Assembly: GCF_009909185.1 (NCBI RefSeq)
Contig: NZ_JAAAMV010000009.1
Span: 283,940 to 347,939, forward strand
Length of the DNA: 64,000 nt
Direction: 5' to 3'
Source: Paenibacillus glycinis
Lineage (GTDB): Bacteria; Bacillota; Bacilli; Paenibacillales; Paenibacillaceae
Positions within the stretch are counted from its first letter, which is position 1; every line of letters begins with the position of its first letter. Below, one piece after another: positions 27,335-34,959 of the stretch. Under the pieces are notes generated by a model, which worked only from the letters and a program-made list of their open reading frames with translations, did not search any database and had not been told where the DNA came from. Both the position numbers and the translations under genes were made by a program.

Positions 27335-27951
27335 GTCGAAAAAAAACCGTTTGGATACCAGCCGTCTTGTCGGTCATAATCGCAATCCTGTTCGTCGCTT
27401 ACTATCTTTATACATGGTCGTCACACGGCAGGGGAATGGTAGAACCTCATCCTCCGAAGGGAGGAGAAGGTGAACGCGCCGCGGGACTCTTTTCTACCAT
27501 GGGAACCATGGCGCTCTACATTGCGGCGGCGGGCTTTTCCTGGTTTTGGTTCAAGAAGAAGCTCAGGTCGCCAGCGAAATGGGTTCGTCTAGCCGGCAAG
27601 ATATTCCATGCCGCTCACAAATGGCTGGGATGGCTGACATTGCTCCTCATTGCCATTCATGGCGCCTTCTTCTTGGTAACCAAGCTCCATGATAAGCATA
27701 TTTTTACCGGTTTGGCGGCCTTCGCGATTTTGTTGGCCATTGCAGGATATGGATATTCGATCCCAGTAATTAGAAACATATGGATGAGAAGGGTGCACCG
27801 GACGTTGGGAATCGTTTGGATCCCACTATTGTGGTTGCATGCGGGCGGTTCTGCCATCATCGCGGTTATCGCGACGCTAGCGGTTGGCGGAATTGCGGCG
27901 ATGCTCCACAAGAAAGCGGTTAAGGATGCGCGCGCAATTCAAGATCGATGA
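27331..27951 (+). CDS. Haem-binding transmembrane protein, ferric-reductase-like
   Basis: A 206-residue membrane protein with about five hydrophobic segments. Histidines in HAAHKWLGW (near 90), IAIHGAFF (near 108), RRVHRTLGI (near 152) and LLWLHAGG (near 166) are placed as in ferric reductase-like/cytochrome b transmembrane domains that hold two haems. It overlaps the RnfD-like gene by four bases, marking a tight four-gene operon. The likely role is moving electrons through the membrane to the flavinylated extracellular protein, or from it to an acceptor such as Fe(III). No FAD/NAD reductase domain is fused. Confidence 0.8.
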   Translation: MSRKKTVWIPAVLSVIIAILFVAYYLYTWSSHGRGMVEPHPPKGGEGERAAGLFSTMGTMALYIAAAGFSWFWFKKKLRSPAKWVRLAGKIFHAAHKWLGWLTLLLIAIHGAFFLVTKLHDKHIFTGLAAFAILLAIAGYGYSIPVIRNIWMRRVHRTLGIVWIPLLWLHAGGSAIIAVIATLAVGGIAAMLHKKAVKDARAIQDR

Positions 27952-27963
27952 GCAGGCAAGGCG

Positions 27964-29208
27964 TTAATCGTATTTCTTCCTTGGAAGACGCAGCTCGACG
28001 ATAGTTCCTTCGTTAACGGTCGATTCAATCGAAATGGTACCCCCATGTGCATACGCGATCCAGTGGGCGATGGACAAGCCAAGCCCGGTCCCGCCTTCGG
28101 CGCGCGACCGGGCTTGATCTCCGCGATAAAAACGGTCGAATACGAAAGGCAGATCCCGATCGGCAATTCCGCAGCCATTATCGGAAACGCGAATAACGAG
28201 GAAGCTCGTTTGAATGCGAGTCCGGATTTCAACAGTACCCGATTCAGGCGTGTATTTAAGCGCATTATCCATCAAGATAATTAGCAGTTGGCGAATGCGT
28301 CCTTCGTCGCCCCAAAAAAGAACCGGTTGTTCCGCGGCATACCGAACGGTAACATTCTTGGTTTCGGCCAAGAGCCGGAACCGCTCCGCAATCTCCTGCA
28401 CCAATTCATCGAGTTTGAAAAACGAGGACTGGAGCTGTAATTGGTTGGAATCGGATCGCGCCAATGTCAGCAGATTGTCAAGCAATCGATTCATGCGGTT
28501 GCTTTCTTTCAAAATGGCGGCGATTTGATCGGCTTCTTGTTCGATGGAATGCGCGGGATTCCGGAGCAGCAGCTCCGTCTGGGCGTGAATGATCGCGGTC
28601 GGCGTGCGAAGCTCATGCGAGGCGTCCGCAACGAAGCGCTGCTGCTTCTCCCAAGACTTGCGAATCGGTACGAGGGAGCGACCGGCAAGAAAGAATCCCG
28701 TAAGCACGGATATCAGCACGCCGGCGATGATGGCTGAAATAATATCCATCTTCAATGCATGCAACGTGCTTCGCGCATCATCCAGGCTTCTGACGATGCC
28801 GATGGAAGCGATAGCATGCGACGATTGCTTGAAAACAAGTATACGGTAATGGTGGCCACCTGCAGCCAGCGTACGAAGAGACGAAGCTTCGAAAGCGGGC
28901 TTGAAGAATGAGACAATCGAATCCGGAAAAGATTGCTGGGGCATTTGTCCGATTAGTTTCCCTTGCCTATTCCAGAACAAATAAGTGGTCGTCTCATCCT
29001 GCGCGGGATCGGGACGACCGGATTGCAGCAGCGCGGACAAATCGGCGAAGGATTGAATACGCGCCTGCGCCAACTTCAAAATCTCGTCCGTATCGTGGTA
29101 TAAGCGATACCGCATGTGGGCATAAATCAACGTGCTAAGCAAGGCGAGAACGATAAGAATGACCGTAGCATTCACGACAACAAGCTTTTTGCGAATTTTA
29201 GCGAACAT
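27964..29208 (-). CDS. OmpR-class sensor histidine kinase
   Basis: A 414-residue membrane kinase: first membrane segment about 10-30, an extracellular region of about 120 residues, second segment about 157-178, then ADASHELRTP with phospho-acceptor His198, ILMDNALKYTPESG, SDNGCGIADRDLPFVFDRFYR and GGTGLGLSIAH. It overlaps its response regulator by 11 bases. The pair converges on the flavin electron-transfer operon with only 12 bases between stop codons, so regulation of that operon is plausible but unproven. Confidence 0.93.
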   Translation of the reverse strand: MFAKIRKKLVVVNATVILIVLALLSTLIYAHMRYRLYHDTDEILKLAQARIQSFADLSALLQSGRPDPAQDETTTYLFWNRQGKLIGQMPQQSFPDSIVSFFKPAFEASSLRTLAAGGHHYRILVFKQSSHAIASIGIVRSLDDARSTLHALKMDIISAIIAGVLISVLTGFFLAGRSLVPIRKSWEKQQRFVADASHELRTPTAIIHAQTELLLRNPAHSIEQEADQIAAILKESNRMNRLLDNLLTLARSDSNQLQLQSSFFKLDELVQEIAERFRLLAETKNVTVRYAAEQPVLFWGDEGRIRQLLIILMDNALKYTPESGTVEIRTRIQTSFLVIRVSDNGCGIADRDLPFVFDRFYRGDQARSRAEGGTGLGLSIAHWIAYAHGGTISIESTVNEGTIVELRLPRKKYD

Positions 29209-29884
29209 CGGACTCGCCTTTCAGGAGATAACCGACTCCGCGAATCGTCCGGAGGAGTGATTCCGCTCCATGAGCAGAAAGCTTCTTGCGCAGATGATGC
29301 ACGTAGACGTCGACGGCTGTCGCGGCAACTTCCGAATGCATCCCCCAGATTCGGTCGACGATTTGCTCCCGGGTCAGGATCTGGTTCTGATGGCAAAGGA
29401 AGTACTCAAGCAAATCATATTCCGTCGCGGTCAAATTCAACGAACATTCTCCGGCGTATGCATCTCGGGTGGAGAGAATCAATCGTATCGGGCCGCAATT
29501 AAGTTCTCCTTCAAGACCTAAGGTCCCCCGGCGCCGGAGTACGGCCCTCGTCCGTGCCAACAATTCCGAGACCGCAAAAGGTTTCGTCACGTAATCGTCC
29601 GCTCCCGCGTCGAGTCCGGCTACGCGATCTTCAACGGCATCTTTGGCTGTCAGCATGATAATAGGCACGAGGATGTTTTGTCCTCTTAATTTACGCACGA
29701 TATCGTAGCCGCTCATTCCAGGCAGCATTACATCAAGAATAATGAGATCATGTATTGCTTGCTGCGCCAAATAATGGCCCTCGTCGCCCGTTTCGGCGCC
29801 GTCCGTCTCAAAGGATTCGCTTTCAAATACGTTTCGGATGATTTGGAGGAGGGAAACATCATCTTCAATCACGAGCACGCGCAT
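29198..29884 (-). CDS. OmpR-family response regulator
   Basis: A 228-residue regulator: receiver domain MRVLVIEDD with phospho-acceptor Asp51 in LIILDVMLPGMSG and conserved Lys in VTKPF (near 101), then a winged-helix DNA-binding domain (TATEYDLLEYFL, LTREQIVDRIWG). The start follows an AAAGGAAGG region. It is divergent from the VIT1-type transporter gene, and the 140 bases between them hold probable promoters for both (a TATAAT-like box on the minus strand near 29931). Confidence 0.94.
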   Translation of the reverse strand: MRVLVIEDDVSLLQIIRNVFESESFETDGAETGDEGHYLAQQAIHDLIILDVMLPGMSGYDIVRKLRGQNILVPIIMLTAKDAVEDRVAGLDAGADDYVTKPFAVSELLARTRAVLRRRGTLGLEGELNCGPIRLILSTRDAYAGECSLNLTATEYDLLEYFLCHQNQILTREQIVDRIWGMHSEVAATAVDVYVHHLRKKLSAHGAESLLRTIRGVGYLLKGESDVR

Positions 29885-30023
29885 TCCAATCCCGACCTTC
29901 CTTTAGCAACATGCAATTCGATAAATTTCATTATACTGGATCCAGACGAGCGTTACGAATCCGCCAAATATACATAACAGGCAGTCCAATGTAACCATCA
30001 TGTTATCGAGAAGAGGGATGAAA

Positions 30024-30749
30024 ATGGTCCGTTTCCAAAGGAAAGCGACGGCTTCAGACAAGGATAAGCATATTGAAGCGCACTTCACGGCGTCAGACCT
30101 CATTAAAGATATAGTCATTGGGATGGCGGACGGATTAACGGTTCCGTTCGCGCTTGCTGCCGGTCTGTCGGGTACGCTATCCAACTCGAATCTCGTTGTC
30201 GTCGCGGGTTTTGCCGAGATCGCCGCGGGTTCCATTGCCATGGGGTTAGGCGGGTACTTAGCGGCGCGTACGGACCATGAACACTATATGGCCGAACTGG
30301 AACGCGAACGGTTTGAAATTGTCATGTATCCGGAGAAGGAACGGCAAGAAGTGGCGGATATCTTGCACGCTTGGAATCTGCCCGATTCGGCCATTTCGCA
30401 GGCTGTGGACACGATCAGCAAGGATCCCGACCGTTGGATAGATTTTATGATGAAGCATGAATTGGGACTTGAGAAGCCTGAGCCCAAGAGAGCCCGCAAC
30501 AGTTCATTGACGATAGGGCTTTCATATATAATTGGAGGGATCATACCGCTTGCCCCGTACATCATGATCGCCCGGCCTGAAATGGCATTAATCATATCGG
30601 CGGTCGTCACTTTGCTCGCACTATTTGGTTTCGGATACGTTAAGGGAAGGTTTACCGGATCGACGCCGTTCAAGAGCGCATGGCAAACGATGCTAGTGGG
30701 GGGGCTAGCCGCGGGCTTTGCATATTTGATATCCAAATGGATCGCGTGA
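30024..30749 (+). CDS. VIT1/CCC1-type iron or manganese transporter
   Basis: A 241-residue membrane protein of the VIT/CCC1 family, which moves Fe(II) or Mn(II). Conserved segments: DIVIGMADGLTVPFALAAGL at the first helix, NSNLVVVAGFAEIAAGSIAMGLGGYLAAR at the second with its polar residues, and paired helices at the C-terminus. The cytoplasmic metal-binding loop contains several Glu (ELERERFEI, PEKERQEV). ATG chosen for AAGAGGG six bases upstream; in-frame ATGs at 30000 and 30018 are alternatives. It precedes a ferritin-like gene. Confidence 0.9.
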   Translation: MVRFQRKATASDKDKHIEAHFTASDLIKDIVIGMADGLTVPFALAAGLSGTLSNSNLVVVAGFAEIAAGSIAMGLGGYLAARTDHEHYMAELERERFEIVMYPEKERQEVADILHAWNLPDSAISQAVDTISKDPDRWIDFMMKHELGLEKPEPKRARNSSLTIGLSYIIGGIIPLAPYIMIARPEMALIISAVVTLLALFGFGYVKGRFTGSTPFKSAWQTMLVGGLAAGFAYLISKWIA

Positions 30750-30873
30750 TCGCTTAATCGGAAGTCGTTACATCCCCGGGCAGGCAGCTGATTGACTCTT
30801 CTTGGACATGGTACGAATGAAGCCGCTCCGAATAAGTTAATTAAAATGGGCTTCATAACTGGAGGAGAACAAA

Positions 30874-31392
30874 TTGAATACTTTCATGCCTGGCATGTAT
30901 ATGCCGGTTTCACCTATACATCCTGCAAGTCAGCATTATTATGGATTCGCAAGGCAACAGCCGATGTCCTATAAATCATTACAGGAGGCGCTTACGCTCG
31001 TTAAACAGGCCGTTGCCGGAGAACGGGAAGACGAATTGTTTTATGAATATCTGATTTCCGTGGCGCCTTCCCAAGAAGAGAAAGAAATTATCATTAGCAT
31101 TCGGAACGACGAACGAAAGCATAATCAAATGTTTCGCAAGATTTATCAGGATTTCACAGGTCAATCGATTGTTGTCCCGGCAAACGCGACATTCGAGAAA
31201 CCGGTGTCTTACCTTGACGGTATTAGGAAAGCGTTATTCGGCGAACTCGGCGCCGTAGAACGTTATCGTGATATACGCGCAGGACTGCCTACACGTTATT
31301 ACAGGGACATGGTGTTTGAAATCCTAACCGATGAACAGAAGCATGCAACCAAGTATAACTATATTTTAAATTTGAATGTAAGGTCCGTGTGA
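30874..31392 (+). CDS. Ferritin-like (rubrerythrin-type) diiron protein
   Basis: A 172-residue protein with an approximately 35-residue proline/methionine-rich N-terminal extension, followed by a four-helix bundle with carboxylate/His pairs: GEREDELFYEYL, RNDERKHNQMF, GELGAVERY and TDEQKHATKY. The E..H spacing matches ferritin-like diiron sites. Start: TTG with GGAGGAG eight bases upstream. Its place right after a VIT1-type metal transporter suggests joint iron handling; fused VIT-ferritin proteins are known, and here the two parts are separate genes. Confidence 0.85.
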   Translation: MNTFMPGMYMPVSPIHPASQHYYGFARQQPMSYKSLQEALTLVKQAVAGEREDELFYEYLISVAPSQEEKEIIISIRNDERKHNQMFRKIYQDFTGQSIVVPANATFEKPVSYLDGIRKALFGELGAVERYRDIRAGLPTRYYRDMVFEILTDEQKHATKYNYILNLNVRSV

Positions 31393-31670
31393 AACTCCAA
31401 AGATTAGTATAACCTTAGCAGCGAACGAATTCTTGTATCGAAGCCGAACCCGCTTATTCCTTTTAATCAATAAGAATATTACATGAAATGCGTTGGAATA
31501 AATAAATGAGATCCAGTATGATGGCATTATTAAATCTCGGGTGGCCAGTTCAGATTAATTGTTCCGATCATGGCAAAGCTAACAGGCGAGTTTGGTCCTA
31601 CCGGAATAAGCATGATTTGAAAAAGACGAACTGTATGATAGCAGGACGTTACTGCAAAGGAGAAATTAAC

Positions 31671-32537
31671 ATGATCCTTATAACTGGAGCAAACGGCAAA
31701 ACGGGTCGTGCGGTCATCAAAGCTTTGCTTTCTAAAGGAGAGCGGATCAGGGCTTTCGTTCGTCGAACCGAACAAATCGAGGACATTCAATCATTAGGCG
31801 AGATGGACGTCGTTACAGGAGATATGCTGGATCAAAAGGCCGTAAACGAGGCCTTAGCCGGCATCAGGGCCGTTTACCACATTTGCTCAGCCATGAATCC
31901 CGACGAAGTTCAAATCGGACAAGTTATCATACAAGCAGCTCGCTTGGCCAAGGTTGAGCATTTCGTCTTCCATTCCGTCATCCATCCCGTCATACAAGAA
32001 ATGCCGCATCATCACAAAAAACTCATGGTTGAGGAGCTCCTGGTGAATTCAGGAATCCCCTATACGATTATTCAGCCAGGCATACTCATGCAGAATATAC
32101 TCGAGTCTTGGAAGCCGCTTAGCGAGGAGGGTATCTTTCGGCAAAAGTACTTTACGACTCAAGAAACTCACATAGGCATGATTGACTTGGATGACTTAGC
32201 CGAGGCAGCTGCAATCATTCTTACTCGTCCGGGACATGCTTGGGCTTCATATGAATTTTCTGGACCCGAAAATTTATCATTGTCTGATATGACAGCGGCA
32301 ATGGAACAGCATTTCGGCCGTGAAATCAAAGTTGAAACGCCTCCGGACGACATGTTCGCGGCACAATTAAAAAAGCGCGGATCGGGCGACTATCAAATAA
32401 ATACAACCTTAACGATGTTTCAACATTACAACGAACATGGATCCGTCGGTAATTCGAATGTGCTAACGTGGATATTAGGTCGAAAGCCGAACGATTTTTC
32501 ATCCTTCATTCTTAGAACCTTAACAAGCAAGAACTGA
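31671..32537 (+). CDS. NmrA-like NAD(P)-binding protein
   Basis: A 288-residue Rossmann-fold protein of the atypical short-chain dehydrogenase class. The nucleotide-binding motif is at the start (ILITGANGKTGRAVIKALL, with TGANGKTG as the glycine-rich loop), then MDVVTGDMLD, VEHFVFHSVIHP and IPYTIIQPGILMQN. Proteins of this group are NADP sensors or quinone/azo reductases. The ATG has AAAGGAG with suitable spacing; an upstream in-frame start would add 55 residues with no ribosome site. Single gene; the 280 bases before it hold nothing recognisable. Confidence 0.85.
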   Translation: MILITGANGKTGRAVIKALLSKGERIRAFVRRTEQIEDIQSLGEMDVVTGDMLDQKAVNEALAGIRAVYHICSAMNPDEVQIGQVIIQAARLAKVEHFVFHSVIHPVIQEMPHHHKKLMVEELLVNSGIPYTIIQPGILMQNILESWKPLSEEGIFRQKYFTTQETHIGMIDLDDLAEAAAIILTRPGHAWASYEFSGPENLSLSDMTAAMEQHFGREIKVETPPDDMFAAQLKKRGSGDYQINTTLTMFQHYNEHGSVGNSNVLTWILGRKPNDFSSFILRTLTSKN

Positions 32538-32601
32538 TACGGCAAGAAAGCAACTCGCAGCTACAGCCAATGAAACGCATAAAGGAAAATGAACATACGG
32601 G

Positions 32602-32669
32602 AAGCATTACTCTTGGCATTGCGCATGAAAATAGTCATGCGCAACGACCGAAAGCGATGCTTTTTTTTG
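32602..32669 (+). terminator. Composite hairpin with T-run
   Basis: An inner stem TTGCGCATGA/TCATGCGCAA and an outer AAGCAT/ATGCTT pair are followed by eight T. It probably ends the NmrA-like transcript. The remaining part of the 517-base gap to the next gene has a GGCACG/CGTGCC hairpin at about 32696 and no supported gene. Confidence 0.6.
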
Positions 32670-33054
32670 TGCATATTCATGACCTTTAACAGATTTGGCA
32701 CGCCGTGCCGCTTGATAAAATCAAGGTGCAGGAACGAGCGAAGCCGGAAGGCGATTCCTAGCCGATGGAGCTTCGCTGCTGCACGAATACCGCATCGCTG
32801 TTCTTTGCTTGATGCCAAAGGGCAAAGCGGATACGGGAGTGAAGCCAAATCATGATAGGGGAGGCCAGAAAAACGAGCGCTTGTTCCCGTCGCGGATTAT
32901 GAAGTGAATTCGCTGACAAAAGTCCAGTCAAGCGTAATTCGGAAAGGTGCGGTAGTTGCCAGGCTTCGCATACATTGCCCGATAAGGGAAAAGATAGCCG
33001 GTGTAAGTCAAGCTCAGGGCATGAATGTGATGCATGTATACGGGAGGGATTACG

Positions 33055-34131
33055 ATGTTGGGTAACCAATCGAGATGGATGTCGAAATGCACGCTAATAC
33101 TGCTGATTGCGGCATTTATGCTGCTTTCGGCCTGCTCGCGAAACGGCAGCGCGCAAGACGGCGAGCGCGCCGCCGATATTCAGCCAACGCAAGCGGCGTT
33201 AACCGCCGCAGCCAAACCGGCGCCCGATAAGTCGTTGTCCGACGAGGAGCTCGTCAAAGAGCTTCCGGGTTTCAAGAACGGCTACAAGGAAGCGAACGGC
33301 GTCAAGCTTCACTACGTCGAGGGCGGAAAGGGCGAACCGCTGTTTCTGCTGCCGGGCTGGCCCGTAACCTGGTATTCGTTCCGCAGCATGATGCCGGAGC
33401 TCGCCAAGTACTATCATGTCTACGTCGTGGAATACCGGGGCATGGGCAGTTCGGACAAGCCTCAGTCGGGCTATGACAAGAAGACGATGGCAACAGATAT
33501 TCATGAATTGGCCACAGCGCTCGGATACAAGAGCATCAATATCGCCGGACATGATATCGGCGCGACGATCGCGTACGCCTACGCAGCCAATTACCCGCAA
33601 GCCACGAAGAAAGTCGTGCTGATGGATGCATCCCATCCGAACGATAACTTTTTGAAGATCCCGATTTTGCCGCCGCCGGGCGTGTACGACGAGAGCAACC
33701 CCGAACGCGCCAAGTTCTACTGGTGGTTTGCCACCAATACTATCCCGGGCTTGTCGGAGCAGATGCTGGAGGGCAAACAGCTGGATCTGGTCTATAATTG
33801 GATTTACGATTATATGGGCTACACCAAGGATGCGCTCGGCAAGAAGGAACGCGAGGTTTATCTCGCGGCCTATTCCCGGCCCGATGCGCTTCGCGCCGGC
33901 AATGAATGGTACAAGGCGTTCAGGGAAGATATCGAAACGCTGAAAACGTACAAGCCGTTGTCCGTGCCCGCGCTCGGCATCGCCGGCGTATCCGGTTACG
34001 CCATGCTGGAACAGTTCTTAAACGAGCATGCGCCGGATTCGAAGACGGTGAAACTGGAGAAAACCGGACATTGGATCATGGAAGAGAATCCGCAAGCGGC
34101 CATTAAGCTGTTTAAAGAGTTCTTCCAGTAA
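33055..34131 (+). CDS. Alpha/beta-hydrolase lipoprotein, epoxide-hydrolase-like
   Basis: A 358-residue exported lipoprotein: signal sequence with lipobox LLSAC, lipidated Cys27. The body is an alpha/beta-hydrolase: LFLLPGWPVTWYSF (oxyanion region, HGxP-like), YRGMGSSDKP, nucleophile elbow AGHDIGAT with Asp167, and late histidine in KTGHWIMEENP (His339). An aspartate nucleophile points to epoxide hydrolases or haloalkane dehalogenases rather than serine esterases. The ATG has GGGAGGG six bases upstream. It acts outside the membrane; natural substrate unknown. Confidence 0.88.
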   Translation: MLGNQSRWMSKCTLILLIAAFMLLSACSRNGSAQDGERAADIQPTQAALTAAAKPAPDKSLSDEELVKELPGFKNGYKEANGVKLHYVEGGKGEPLFLLPGWPVTWYSFRSMMPELAKYYHVYVVEYRGMGSSDKPQSGYDKKTMATDIHELATALGYKSINIAGHDIGATIAYAYAANYPQATKKVVLMDASHPNDNFLKIPILPPPGVYDESNPERAKFYWWFATNTIPGLSEQMLEGKQLDLVYNWIYDYMGYTKDALGKKEREVYLAAYSRPDALRAGNEWYKAFREDIETLKTYKPLSVPALGIAGVSGYAMLEQFLNEHAPDSKTVKLEKTGHWIMEENPQAAIKLFKEFFQ

Positions 34132-34251
34132 ACCTTTACGGCATGACGCCGCTGACGGTTCGGGAGGTCTCATGCATGCCCGAATATGTCTTGGAACAAC
34201 AAGGACATCTCCTGTACCTGCATAACACACTTTCATGTGAACGTGACAACC

Positions 34252-34290
34252 AAAAGAACCTCACTGTTGAATAGACAGCGGGGTTCTTTT
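34252..34290 (+). terminator. Intrinsic terminator
   Basis: AAAAGAACC ... GGTTCTTTT outer stem with imperfect inner CTGT/ACAG pairing; ends the hydrolase transcript. Between this and 34.5 kb no gene is supported. Confidence 0.75.
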
Positions 34291-34510
34291 GATTGGCGTC
34301 GGTTTGCTGAGGCGCGGGACCATGCGCATCCGAGTCGATTGGAGGATGTTCCAATTTGGCAGGATGTATGAAGCAAAACGATGCCCATAGCTTTCTCCAC
34401 CTGCATATCCAACCGGGGGACGGGAAGTTAAATGGATACGCCTTTCATTAAACTTTCTGTGTAAGCTTGAGTCATTAATGTGTTTGGACCGTGATGAAAG
34501 GGGGATGGCA

Positions 34511-34727
34511 ATGGATCAGCAAAATCCGATTTTCATTCTGACTCAAACCTTTCTCCCATTGGTTCTGGGCTATCTATTGGTCTACAAGGGTATGGAACGA
34601 GCGAATCATTGCTTGTCCCGTTTGCGGTTACAAAGGCAGGATGTCCATCGTAAAAGATTAGCGCGAAGCATGTCATGCAACAGGCTACGATTTCGGAAGA
34701 ATCGGCGGTCAACTAGGAAGCGACTCG
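34511..34727 (+). pseudogene. Broken gene for small membrane-anchored zinc-ribbon protein
   Basis: AAGGGGG precedes an ATG giving MDQQNPIFILTQTFLPLVLG, one hydrophobic segment ending in LLVYKG. A shift of frame then gives NERIIACPVCGYKGRMSIVKD, a CPxCGY zinc-ribbon knuckle, then a stop (TAG at 34659) and EACHATGYDFGRIGGQLGSD, which looks like the second knuckle. At least one frameshift and one nonsense change are needed to join the parts, and a terminator follows, so this was probably a functional single gene. Function unknown. Confidence 0.45.
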
Positions 34728-34729
34728 AG

Positions 34730-34753
34730 CCTCTTCAAACGAAGAGGTTTTTT
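34730..34753 (+). terminator. Intrinsic terminator
   Basis: CCTCTTC-aaac-GAAGAGG followed by TTTTTT, directly after the broken zinc-ribbon gene. Confidence 0.85.
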
Positions 34754-34831
34754 GTGCTGCTTGGCGATCGTCAGGGTCCGCAAATTAGGATCGCCATTTT
34801 TCGACTTTAATCTACCATTTAGAGGGAATAA

Positions 34832-34840
34832 TGATATAAT
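34832..34840 (+). promoter_or_regulatory. Extended -10 promoter of the SLH surface-protein gene
   Basis: TGATATAAT is a perfect extended -10 (TGN TATAAT); no good -35 is seen. It would give an untranslated leader of about 110 bases, typical of surface-layer genes. Confidence 0.5.
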
Positions 34841-34959
34841 TGATTGGGGTTTTATGGTTCTGTAGAACTACTAAATGGGAGAGGTTATAAGCCGAAGGGA
34901 GGATTATACGCACGTCTTTATCTTATTCTTGCAAAAAGATTCGGAACTAGGAAGCAACA

